Below are positions 51,501 to 61,100 of a stretch of DNA of 64,000 nucleotides, in pieces. Within the stretch, counting starts at the first letter, position 1. Each line of letters starts with the position of its first letter. The position numbers and the translations under genes are program-made. Under the pieces are notes generated by a model. That model saw nothing but the letters and a program-made list of their open reading frames with translations, was not told the DNA's origin and did not search any database. The stretch spans positions 13,913,929 through 13,977,928 of the forward strand of contig OW285187.1 in assembly GCA_935421135.1 (NCBI GenBank). The letters are read 5' to 3'. The DNA is from Bugulina stolonifera. Taxonomy: Eukaryota; Bryozoa; Gymnolaemata; Cheilostomatida; Bugulidae.

Positions 51501-51689
51501 GTCCCTGCTTCTATTGTCAGAGAATCTGAAATAGTCATTTCCAATTATTGGGAGAGGGATTGGTCCGGGTGGATATCTGTACTTCTCCAATATCCTTGGC
51601 CAGAATAGTAGAACACAGGCTATTAATCCCAGAGTCACTGTCACAGCATTCACCTCAGCATATCCCAATAGTTCATCTATTAGAGCCAT
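42589..51689 (-). CDS. Cytochrome P450 (clan-2-like), copy 2, complete, interrupted in an intron by an LTR element, 493 aa
   Basis: Exons on the minus strand: 51494-51689, 50994-51155, 50291-50401, 49723-49931, 49306-49489, 43564-43704, 43108-43260, 42589-42914 (1482 nt with TGA stop). Exons 3 to 8 have exactly the lengths of copy 1; exons 1 and 2 are each 3 nt longer. Motifs: the anchor TLGLIACVLLFW, YPPGPIPLPIIGN, AGHDTSS, ETLR, PERF and FSIGKRVCLGEG. Every catalytic motif is intact, so the coding sequence looks functional. The fifth intron (43705-49305) is 5.6 kb instead of about 0.2 kb because it carries the 43735-48857 retrotransposon in antisense orientation, starting 31 bp into the intron side of exon 6's acceptor. 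Confidence 0.93.
43735..44397 (+). repeat. 5' LTR (family A), 663 bp
   Basis: It starts TGTGATGGTACG and ends AACCATTACA. It holds a TATA box, TATATAAAGG, at 44071-44080 and a poly(A) signal, AATAAA, at 44124-44129, so U3 is about 370 bp and R is short. A palindromic CGACGTCACGTCGG block at 44040-44053 resembles a CRE/bZIP site and lies about 20 bp before the TATA box. Confidence 0.95.
44399..44418 (+). other. Primer-binding site, tRNA-Leu
   Basis: One base after the 5' LTR comes TGGTGGCAGCGGTGGGATTC. This is the exact 20-nt complement of the 3' end, including CCA, of animal tRNA-Leu(AAG) as I know it (ATCCCACCGCTGCCA plus CCA). Its position and direction are as required for minus-strand priming. 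Confidence 0.88.
44732..48181 (+). CDS. gag: Gag-like protein with proline-rich repeats and C2H2-type zinc finger, 1149 aa
   Basis: Single ORF of the LTR element. Residues 1 to about 170 look like a retrotransposon Gag capsid (YDGQEDVELFIEDFTAMAER, SVEEIFSRLREQYG, TSLRDYAALIRRLM). Residues about 205-370 contain five diverged copies of a 33-35-residue repeat with the core EPVPVDEPIPT and a GRPQRPTDT tail. Instead of the common CCHC knuckle, the zinc finger is C804-x2-C807-x11-H819-x3-H823, followed by a second Cys/His cluster (C829, C831, H843/H844, C852). A Ser/Pro-rich region follows, and the C-terminus (about 1070-1149) is probably helical. There is no DTG/DSG protease motif, YxDD or integrase signature. 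The protein is unusually long for a Gag. The ATG follows a 334-nt leader. Host origin is unlikely given its exact fit between PBS and PPT. Confidence 0.88.
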   Translation: MDRIRNLLQQVMYQAEQDLKTLSYDGQEDVELFIEDFTAMAERCNWNDRARLIRLRAALHGPAQECGRPRSVEEIFSRLREQYGLSAKEARWKLSILEQPAHTSLRDYAALIRRLMATAFEGAPPAFLDEWAVEKFCLTVHDHGLRWYYTWLQPDNMEEALETGTAFQSNKDDKASPPKPQEELPADLLRKALHTLLQKCQDADDGPTVTPEPVPVDDPIPTVADTDNNPGEGGLNHNGRPQRPTDTPGPVPVDEPIPTGAQQGEGGPPHIGRPQRPTDTSETVPVDEPIPTAAKPKKSGPNHNGRPLRPTDTSEPVLVEEPIPTKPKVKSSHSKQKTPRVTSPSHSRPTASPTPVTVDEPIPTRPTPGKKRLHSKPDTSEVTTDHPPRLKGRLICPAPSEQTSQGNPDLSSTQKDQQDLATSRPDTNQQLIPAKIQYAPTDDLSCVELPDTTVQVRGLRIDTEQTVLDQTRELPLNLSKNVQVSTARPDPEDAKCRVAEPQDIIPTTEIQSILPAVQVHEAKRSCTESSIAEQFQPKIQIAELSKSPKADKKQSKATIAVFPRLFDESNKENVPEALPTIEPIAHPSASINTTAHRRVVLSRPALHRSTCIPTCGNFCTPRVTGEANSSTRILSHSRADETATPSSMDHSNQPVFTAEGKQISVLPVGNESELEEQSTPVGLSGMNSLSLPTRHRPVGTEENSPEHSHRKEHELEGGGYTSDELCVVDASPLRKTLTPDGTPPPTPPPVTSTLKLATIKLHKLTDKLPIESSQHSGATKPWISTFTQQARDDLARRSQPNLKCAKCGFSGTLKRLNIHIWQHFARFYCRCGRSSVSRDALGHHFSRRSSICGKRLFLTDGPSYGALMEWWGVKDPPPFLPCRPTMDGQSGTNKPVYLPSSSSTRKRPPKRRHSPSPEQTPDSAPSDATSSSSSSPTTPAGPSPWRPPASTSAVSVGPPGRRGRLPSWKTRPAPRKSMPAPQSGPLYEGSPPKVSCAASCTASPTLLIEPLQSRPTLEVSPHRSPYTPARDLLRATPDSPAVQSPPPASPVLTQPNATRPASPDPSFMQQLAELKPRIHYLTSRQQVGDTLRQHLEPLYAREIALRELANQHLNHPRQLQLVQADLDIVSRESTLYRTLLNLTLETPMT
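48185..48191 (+). other. Polypurine tract
   Basis: GAGGGGG lies 3 bp before the 3' LTR and 3 bp after the gag stop codon (TAG 48179-48181). Its place directly upstream of the 3' LTR is that of the plus-strand primer. Confidence 0.8.
48195..48857 (+). repeat. 3' LTR (family A), 663 bp
   Basis: Same length as the 5' LTR and apparently identical throughout at an offset of 4460 bp. TATA at 48531-48540 and AATAAA at 48584-48589. It is followed by the target duplication ATAT. Confidence 0.95.
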
Positions 51690-54479
51690 GTCTCACTCTC
51701 TGTGACCTGTAACTGCAACTGTTAACTTGTTGAGAGAGTATCAGTTGGCTAGGGTAGTCAACATATGCTTGCACAAATACACACAACACTGATATGGCTG
51801 TGTTAGATATCACATAATGGTCTAACTACCAGTAGTTATGATGCAAGCAATAGTATAATGGACTTTGTACTTTGGTCATGGTAGCCTTCTTACAAAGAAT
51901 GTTTCCACCCTACTTTCCTAACCCCATGACCAAGCAGAACAGAGCTAAATAGGTTAGCTGCGAAATACCAACCTACCAGCAGAGTAATGTTATTTAGGTA
52001 TCCATAAGCTCTTGAATGTTATGCAAAGTAATCCTCTTATGTTTCTCCTCTCTGTCACTTTTCTAAGTGTGATATTGTGGTGAATTTTGACACTAGCTAT
52101 GATATTCTACATTTTATAATAATACTATATTACACACATAGTTCTGTATGCATATACCTAGTATGCCACTAACCTGTGCCTCCATATTCTACATGCATAT
52201 GCATGTGCCAATAATTTGTATCATTATGCTTTTATACTGATGCCGGCTTGGAATGTTGTATTAGTCAGCCGGTATCTATTGACCTTTGGTCTTTGCTATG
52301 CTATATAAGCAGAGCAGATGTTCTGCTCTGCCTCTTATATCACAATAAACACTACAGCACTATACACTTGGCAGGCATTCACTCTACAGATTAATTAGCA
52401 GTCAACCGGCATCAAGCTGACACTTGATTGTTTGTGGTTAACATTATAATACATTAGCCGGTACATTGCAGGCCATTAGCCGGTACACAACCGGCTAGCA
52501 GGCTAATACTTGGCAGGGAGCCGGCAGGTTCAAAGGGACTAGTCAAGCCTGCCTTAAAAGTGGCAAGCTGACTGTACCTTTGTAAGTCGGTATAGCTGTG
52601 AAGTTATCCAGGTGGTGCTGCCTTAAAAGTGGCAGCTCACCCGGCATCCTTTACAATATACCACCACAGAGCAAGGAAACACATTAATTAGTTATTGGTT
52701 ATTACTACCCACATAAATACATGTGAGTTCTTGGAGGTAATTGTAAAGAATGACAAACATAGCTTCATAAACATTATCTTACAGGAGAGAATAATTCCAA
52801 AATAACACTCCAGAACAGACAACTCCAAACCAAAAGAATGAGCATTATAGAACAGAAGTTATCGCCTCAAAAGTGGAAATAATTCCTACACGTTACTATC
52901 AAGAAGCCACACTCTTCAACAACCAGTACAACAGAAGTAAAAAGGACTATAACTACAGAATAATATACCACAAGTCACGCCCCTACATTATATTATAGCC
53001 CATACAGATAAGCCAGAACTAACAGTAACAATTATCTAATATCCTGCAGTGTTTTCTTAGCTAGCCAATAGAAATTAAATAGACAACTGAGCTCCCTATG
53101 ACAGATGGATATAACTATTGTATATGAATATTTTAGCCAATAGGAAAGGCTTTATATTGTAATAGAGTATCACAAAAAGTATAAAAAGAAAGGACATTAT
53201 AGATTATGCGCTCGCTAACTCGCTAGCTCGCTAGCTTGCTGACTAACTTACTTACTTGCCGCTTTGGTTAGCGAGTCACTTACTGTGTTTACTATTTTAG
53301 TTGTTCAATGATTTAGTATTTTTCTCTAGTACAGTAAGTCATGAATATTTTATCTAGTTAGCTTTGTATTTTAATATGTGTATTTTATGTATAATCCCTG
53401 TTCTCTCGTTAAATAGATTGTGGATTGAATAAGTAAATAGAACAAGGGATATGAAAGGAAATCAAAGTGGAGTTATATCGAATAGCCTATATATATGCAT
53501 AAGATATAGGGGAACGTGAAACGTGAAGTAATACATTGATGCTTGAGCTAGTAATAAATTGATCTAGATAAATTGACGGTATATTGTAAGTGGATATACA
53601 TGTGGATAATTGGTAATTGAACTTGGAATTCTTGGAGACAAATTGTATGATACTTGTTGAAGTAATTGTGATAATCTTGGATATAAATAGTATTACGAAT
53701 TTGCATTGTGTAAGATATTGTGGATAATTCAGTGGATAAATTACGTACAGCGAATTGAGTACAATTGTAATAGTCTTGAGACATATATATATTGGTTAAT
53801 GATACATGGGGGAATAGTACAGTGAGATTTACGTGAATAGAGCATACAGTCATATCATAGTTGTACATTCTAGAATAGCTTATTAGTCGGGCCAGTGAGC
53901 CGTTACCATATTATTTAGAGTTACTCAGTTAGTCACACAGGTTGCTGGTCGTCCTTCAGTTGTCCCATCTTGTCATATATAAATAGTATTGTTTTAATAT
54001 ACATCCTGACTTATGTGACCGCTCGGACCTCCTAGAGAACCCACGCAGATAACCCCCTGGCCTAGTTGATGGAGTAAGGGTGGTGCGATATATCAGACCT
54101 ACAACGACACATATAGCTTACGTACATAACACATATATATAACGACTGAACTGCACCCCTGCTCCCATCACATAATAGATGTTCTGGTACACATATTGAA
54201 GAGAGAGGACCATCTAATTTCGTAATAGATATATTGATGTTATGCTCGCCCCCTGATTATTATTGTACAGGTCTAACATTTGGGGATTGTGGTTTTATTC
54301 TATATAAAAGGTGTGTACATATAATATAATGCACTTTGCATCATTGTATTGTAGCACTTGGCACTTGTACATTGTTGTATCTTCACTATTTCCAAGTCTG
54401 GAGTTGCCTCTTCTTGGATGTAATAAAAGAACCTCCGCTCTCCACCAGGTCTAATCTAGCAGTGACATGGGACTGTGAT
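51690..54479. other. Intergenic region with possible LTR remnants
   Basis: No coding region is supported. Two stretches have an LTR-like promoter and poly(A) layout. In one, TATATAAGC at about 52302 is followed by AATAAA at 52344-52349; in the other, TATATAAAAG at 54301-54310 is followed by AATAAA at 54422-54427. Around 52450-52650 AGCCGGTA-type words recur, and at 53212-53245 an 8-bp unit (CTCGCTAG-like) is repeated four times. I could not find paired ends or target duplications, so the element calls stay tentative. Confidence 0.35.
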
Positions 54480-54672
54480 ACATGGCACTAATAAGCTATT
54501 GATCATAATTAGAAGTTGTCCTCTCCCAATTTATCTTACTCTTCTTTTTTTCTCCCTAGAAAAAGGAAGAGGAAGATAAATTGGGAGAGGACAACTTCTT
54601 TTTTTCTCCATAGGAAAAAGAAGATAAATTGGGAGCGGACAACTTCTAATTATAATCAATAGATTATTAGTG
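54480..54672. repeat. Fold-back (palindromic) element with extra internal copy
   Basis: The arm at 54482-54532 (GCACTAATAAGCTATTGATC, continuing through AGAAGTTGTCC and CCAATTTATCTT) is repeated inverted at about 54613-54668 (AAGATAAATTGGGAGCGGAC through GATTATTAGTGC) with few mismatches. Between them, at 54570-54600, lies an additional inverted copy of the inner half, next to CTTTTTTTCTCC. The RNA or single strand would form a long hairpin. Confidence 0.75.
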
Positions 54673-54899
54673 CCCATGCTGTGATACCATCAAATTCAAG
54701 CATACAGCCAACCATACTATTATGAATGTGACATGGATGCTCAGCTATATAGACAGACAAGTCAAAAAGTGTAACAGTTTCTGTAGCTGTTCGTTAGTGC
54801 ATACACAACACTACTCTATAGAATAGATAATATATAGAATGTATATCTTTTCTATAATATAGATATAGATATATCCATGGAATAGATAATATAGAATAC

Positions 54900-56380
54900 T
54901 GTAGTGAAACAGCCTCCGTGGCAATGGCCTCCCTGGGCTAACCACACGAACACTGACATTAACACTGACATTATCATGCATGTACACATTATCCATGTTA
55001 TCCATATTATCTATGTTATCCATATTCATTCATGCATGATGTCTTATCTTATAAAATTATACTCACGGTGTTATATCACATATATAGATTCAACTACTAT
55101 TGTGTGCTTTACTATTATTACCTGTCAATCAGACTACCCTAAAAGCAGAAATATTTCGCGGAAGAAAGTTTCGGCGAGTTTGCTAATCCTGGAGCAATTT
55201 GCGATAGAAATATTTAGCTAGTTTGGCCTATCGCGAAATTTGTGTAAGTCCCAAAATTGATGTTTAAGCATATTTCAGCATTAAAACCAAGCTTAGCTAA
55301 GCTCTATGTTTACTCAGATTTAAACCCCACTTACATACAGTACAAAACTACAGCTGACTCCTATATAGTGCAGTAAGCCCACCTGTGAGGTAAAGTAATT
55401 ACCATAGCTTGTTAAAAATTCCTTTGATTAAGCTCCTACTCTAGGCTACTTACCAATTATGTTATAGCAAATACTTGCTGCTTTGTGAAATATTCAACTA
55501 TGTATCATATAGCTATATAGCTGCATGTATGGTCTGTTTAAACCAGAAATTATTTAAATCAGTTTGAAAGCAGATATTAATAGCGATGGAAATTATTTGT
55601 CACTCGCAAAATGTATCTGCTTTTAGGGTATTAGAATTACATCTTGGTTTTTCCCACATATTGTTAGCAATTATCTTCTCTTGTCTGATTATATTAAATA
55701 GAGTCTTTTACCATATATTATAAGTATCACTTGGGGCCGATGCTATGGAATAGGCTCATACTTATATACTTTATGTTTCGGATTATTGTAAGCACTTTTG
55801 TGGCCGACGTCGGGCGGAACCATCCATGTTGTTGCATCAGTTCCGAACCCGATACATTATCAGCCGGCCGATACCTTATCGGCCTCTTTTGGCCGGAAAT
55901 AGAACTAGTATATAAGGCAGCACATTTTCTGTATGAAATCAGTGGTTGATTGCGCTCTAATAAAGCAAACCTATAGAGGCTCACTCTTGTAGGCGGGTAA
56001 CTCCACCGGCGGATCCATAGATCCATAAGGCTCGAGTTCATCCCCATCCTCGTTTAAGCGTATCTCTACACCACTTCTACGACTTAGGTCGGTCCCGGAT
56101 TCTATAGGAATCTAGCGTCGGGCTTAAGATCCTAGAATACCAGATCTTTCATTGCACTCCTCTGGAGTATAAAGTCTACAAGACCTACGTCGGTCCTGAG
56201 CTCTTCAATGAGTCTTGGCATCGGCCTACGCCAGATACACAATAATAAGAGCACTTAATAACTGTTCACTCTTTTATGTAATGAGCAGAAGGTCACTTGG
56301 TCGGCCTCTACCACCTTCCAAGCCCTTCCTATACCAGTGTCCTATCGGCACTCGTATGTAACCACACTCAAAACATTACA
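54900..56380 (+). mobile_element. Solo LTR, family B copy 1, interrupted by a MITE
   Basis: It starts TGTAGTGAAACAGCCTCCG and ends AACATTACA. It has TATATAAGG at 55909-55917 and AATAAA at 55959-55964. It aligns along its length with 59249-60206. The flanks ATAC (54896-54899) and ATAT (56381-56384) match at three of four bases, as expected for an old target duplication. No internal region follows, so this is a recombined solo LTR. A 492-bp MITE (55137-55628) splits it. Confidence 0.82.
55137..55628. mobile_element. MITE with TA target duplication inside an LTR
   Basis: Terminal inverted repeats CCCTAAAAGCAGA and TCTGCTTTTAGGG lie at the two ends, flanked by TA at 55135-55136 and 55629-55630. 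The related LTR at 59249-60206 provides the empty site: CAGATTATTG there corresponds to CAGAC-TA-TTAG here with one TA. TA duplication and size suggest a Tc1/mariner-type MITE. It has no coding capacity. Confidence 0.85.
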
Positions 56381-56395
56381 ATATATCTATAATAT

Positions 56396-57070
56396 TGTAA
56401 TGGTTTCTGTGATTTGGTGCGGTCGTCCTTGGACGACTACCGACCCAGAAATGAAGTGCCTATGAGTGGTGCTAGGACTTCGCATTACATGAAAGATCGA
56501 GCGGTCTCAGTAGCCCAATAACTACCAGAGACGACCCATCTGGTCCCAAGTCTGACCTTCAGACTATACGTTGAAAGAGAGTGATCCGACCTAGTAGGCG
56601 GTTCGCTAAGCGAATGACCTGACAAAAGGAAGTGAAAGTCTCTGTATCAAGTATAGATGTGTCTTTATTGAAAGCCAAGTGAAGACTGAGACAATGAACA
56701 GTGAAACAATGCCCTTTATATAGTATAAGAACTTCCGCCCGACGTAGTGTCGGGAAAAGACGACGTAAGGTCGTCTGGAAGTTGCGCAACAACATGGCCG
56801 CCGGAAGCCCGACGGCCGACCCAAAATAGGTCGGGTTCTACAAAAGTTGCTTATAATGGTCCAATTCATGTACAAAATGAATATCAATGGATTCTGAGAG
56901 GTCGGGCCTCTGTACATGGGTATAAAAGGCATTAAAAGACTTAGTAATAATTATACAAGTATATACAATAACATAGGAGTTACATAGAGTAAAGTACAAG
57001 CAGATATATACATGTATGTGCACACAATAATGAGTGTCAGGTGTAGGAGACGACTGTGCGTACCATTACA
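56396..57070 (-). mobile_element. Solo LTR of family A, 675 bp, minus orientation
   Basis: The reverse complement aligns with the LTRs of the intact element from TGTAATGGTACGCACAGTCG to GAAACCATTACA, with scattered differences. It is flanked by ATAT on both sides (56392-56395 and 57071-57074), the same target sequence as the intact copy. It is a product of LTR-LTR recombination. Confidence 0.92.
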
Positions 57071-57114
57071 ATATAGATACAATGTATATATAGATAATAT
57101 AGATTATATCTATG

Positions 57115-57475
57115 CAGTGTTCGAAGTGTGGTTATACGGGAGTATACGGTGAGTACCTGCCTCAATTTTAATGGTTATACGGTCAGCAGGTGTGTACCCT
57201 CATTTTAATAGCTAGTTTTCCCCCACACAGTTGCTGTAGACATGATAGCGTAGAGGTAGAGTGCTTGACACTCATCCATAAGGTCTTGAGTTCAATTCCC
57301 ACCTGAGCACATAGAGGTAGGTATTCCTATACCTACCTACCTCTATGTCTGAGTGTAACTTTAGTAATTCACTAACTTCTTAGCTACCATAAGATTAAGT
57401 GGATAGCTATACAATACTAATCTGTAAGATTGCATGTGCCGTGTACCCACCTCAATTTTTCCACTTCGAACACTG
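57115..57475. mobile_element. hAT-type MITE, 361 bp, with tRNA-like interior
   Basis: Terminal inverted repeats CAGTGTTCGAAGTG and CACTTCGAACACTG are flanked by a perfect 8-bp duplication TATCTATG (57107-57114 and 57476-57483), which is diagnostic for hAT transposition. A single end of the same family (CAGTGTTCGAAGTGG) recurs at 63367-63381. Confidence 0.9.
57242..57312 (+). repeat. tRNA-like segment (SINE head) within the hAT MITE
   Basis: It has an A-box-like TAGCGTAGAGGTAGAGTG and a B-box-like GAGTTCAATTCCC about 33 bp apart. No complete acceptor stem or CCA context is seen, so this is a tRNA-derived SINE piece, not a tRNA gene. It is similar to the head at 63529-63612. Confidence 0.6.
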
Positions 57476-58146
57476 TATCTATGGAATAGATAATATTGCC
57501 AACTATGATTAATAAAGATACTATAGGCCTAAATCGTGCTAGGATAACATATTTGTCTACTCGCCTACTTGCAATCTATTCACTGTTCTATTTGGTCACA
57601 CCAAAGATAATTCCTAAATGTTTTGACTGGGATGAGCAATCTTTGACTTTAGAATCGTGCGTTACTGCAAGTTTGCTCTAAATACGAACCTCTATTCAAG
57701 CTCCAAACTTGAAACTTTATATTCTAGTACATGTAGATGAACCAACTTTATTTGCTGGAAACATATTTGGGGAATACAGCAACTATATAACCTTATAATA
57801 TTATAATTGGCATACAATGTATATTCATTAGTATTACATTAGCACATGTACATGCACTTCTGTTCTGGATAATATAATATAAAAGTAAAATGTTCTGTCA
57901 AATATTGGTAAGAAGGTTGATATACATGTATATATTATTGTAACTATATCTAGGTACTTAGGTAATGGGCCTATCTCATATAATGTATTTAGTAAAATTA
58001 CACCCAAAAAGTTCTATACATCTAGAGTCCAGGCAATCTAGGGGAGCACTGACAGGCCCACCTGAAGACTGCTACTTTTTAGTTCTCTCTAGTGAATATA
58101 GATAAATAATTCCATTACGATGTATTGCAGTGAAATCCCAGCATTG

Positions 58147-61100
58147 TCAATCTCTACTCTTCAGAATATACTGGAAAGGTCTTGGTGAGTGAGTAAATAC
58201 ATCAATACCTTGTTCAGCTGATTTTGTATCTCCAACACCTTCTACTTCAAAATGCTGAACTAAACTTACCAAAAACATAAAAAGTTCAGTACGAGCCAAA
58301 CCTTCCCCTAAACATACTCTTCTACCAATGCTAAATGGTAACATCTGTTTACCGGAAGGCTTACTCATAAGAACACCGTCATCATTCAAGAATCTCTCTG
58401 GTTTAAAGGAGTAGGAGTCAGGGAATACTTCCTCGTCATGAAAAGTACTGTACAGGTTTCCAAGTATAGCTGTGTCTAAAATAGTATTATAATGATTTAT
58501 GAATTTAGCATTGTCTCAATATGGAAGCATTATTATTCACAGTGTATTTGGTTATTTCAGAGGTTAACTTTGTACTGCCCTTACCCTTAGGTATTAGTTG
58601 TCCCTGTATAACAGTATCAGCTGTACACTTGTGTATTACAGTGTTACCAGCCATCCCACTACATCTCAATGTTTCAAGTATGAATGCCTGAGTAAAGGGC
58701 ATTGATTCCCTGTCCTTATAACTCACTGCTCTGCTGCCTGTAAATTATGACGGATACACAGTTAGATATATTTTCAAATAGTATACTGAAACAATATGTA
58801 GAAACAAGAAACATTACGTTTCATAATTATAACTTTATCCCAAACTTGGCAACACAGAAGAAACTTTTACCACAGCCCAATGTACTTTCAGCTATTGCAA
58901 AGGTGAGAGCGAATGTGTCAGGGGAGAAATTGCCGAAGCACAACATGCGGATCACAAGTCACTTCACCTCCAATGTATCCAATTGCAACTTTTTGGCAAA
59001 AACGGAGCAGGCGTGTGGCCAAGCTCCGAACAATACACAGTTAATTCAACCACCCTTACCAACAGCCTTTCTAATTTCTTCCGCAATAATTTCCTGATGT
59101 TTAGGGTTATTGATGAGATATAGTAGAGCCCACGTTAAGGTTGTACTGCTTGTATCGTGTCCCCCAATATATAACTGCCTGATAGTACCAAATAAATCAT
59201 CTAAAATAGAAATTCCATTTTAGACCATAGCATATAGTAGGTATGTATTGTGGTTAAACAGCCTCCGTGGCAATGACCTCCCTGGGCTAGCCACACTGAC
59301 ATTGACATTCATATACATACATGCATTGACACTTATCCATATTATTCATTCATGCATTATTGTCTTACCTTGTACAATTATTATACATGCATGCTTATAC
59401 TCTATTATAATCAACCACTTATCGTGTGCTCTATTATTGTTATCCACCAATCAGATTATTGCAATCACACTTGGTTTTTCCCACATATTATAAGCAGTTA
59501 TCTTCTCTTATCTGATTGTATTAAACTGAGTCTTTTACCATGTACTTTTTAAAGCCGATATCTTGGAATAGGCTCATACTTATATACTTTCCATTTCAGA
59601 TTATTGTAAGCACCTTTTGTGCCAAGGCCGACCCTTTTTGTGGCCAAAGTCGGGCAGAACCATCCAGGTTGTTGCATCAGTTCCGGACCCGATACCTTAT
59701 CGGCCTCTTTTTGCCGGAAGCAGATTTAGTATATAAGGTAGCACATTTTCTGTATGAAATCAGTTGTTGATTGCGCTCTAATAAAGCAACATCTCCTAAC
59801 TCAAACCTAGAGGCTTACTCTTGTAGACGAATAACTCCACCGGCGGATTCATAGATCCATACGGCTCGAGTTCATCCCCATCCTCGTTTAAGCATACCTC
59901 TACACCACTTCTACGGCTTAGGTCGATCCCGGATTCTACATGAATCTAGCGTCGGGCTTAAGTTCCTAGAATATCAGATCTTTCACTGCACTCCCCTGGA
60001 GTATAAAGTCTACAGACCTACGTCGGTCCTGGACTCTTCAATGAGTCTCAGCATCGGCCTCTGTCCAGATAGATAATAACAAGAGCACCTAATAACTGTT
60101 CACTCTTTTATGTAATGTGTCACTTGGTCGTCCTCTACCAATTTCCAAGCCCTTCCCATGCTCGTGCCCTCGGCACCCTCATGTAAACAAACACTAAAAT
60201 ATTACAGTATTATGTAGCCTATATTACACATAGTTGGTACAGTCGAACTTGCTTAATTCAACCTTGGATAAGTTAAAAACTTGGTTAGTTCAAACTGTTA
60301 GTCTTGGTCCGTGCTGAGCACTATACAAATGGCTTCAAATAATTCAAACTTACCATCTGTAACTCAAACTTCATGTGGCTAATGTAGCGCTTACACGAGG
60401 CGGTTGGCGATAAATCGCCTGGTTAGGAGATTTATCGCTACAACAAAACCTCGTGTAAACACAAAATCGCCAGGATTAATTATCTGGAGTTTTGTGGTCA
60501 AGATGCAAAGTATATATAAATCTTCAGCTGTTAGTCTTGGTCCCTACTGAGCACTATACAAATGGCTTCAAATAATTCAAACTTACCATCTGTAATTCAA
60601 ACTTCATGCGGCTAATGTAGCGCTTACACGAGGCGATTGGCGATAAATCGCCTGGTTAGGAGATTTATCGCTACAACAAAATCTCGTGTAAACACAAAAT
60701 TGCCAGGATTAATTATCTGGAGTTTTGTGGTCAAGATGCAAAGTATATATAAATCTTCAGCTATAAATCGCCTGAATGGGTCCATGATCCATTCAAGCGA
60801 TTTATCGCCAGAATAAATCGCCTAGTGTAAATATAGCTATCCGGAGATTTTGTAGCTAGACCACAAAATTGCAGAGATTAACTTTGTGCTTTCATTGGAT
60901 GATCTTAATTGAAGTGATAAATCGCCGGGATAAATCGCCTCGTGTAAACTCCCCATTACACTATAATCAATGATAATACTATCACAGCCGGCGTTAGTCA
61001 TCTAATAATAGTTGCTAGCAGTTAGTAGTTATACTACTGTAATATGTTTCTGCTCAAACTAAGCTGGGAAAACCCACTAATTGCTTTACTGGTCCTTAGC

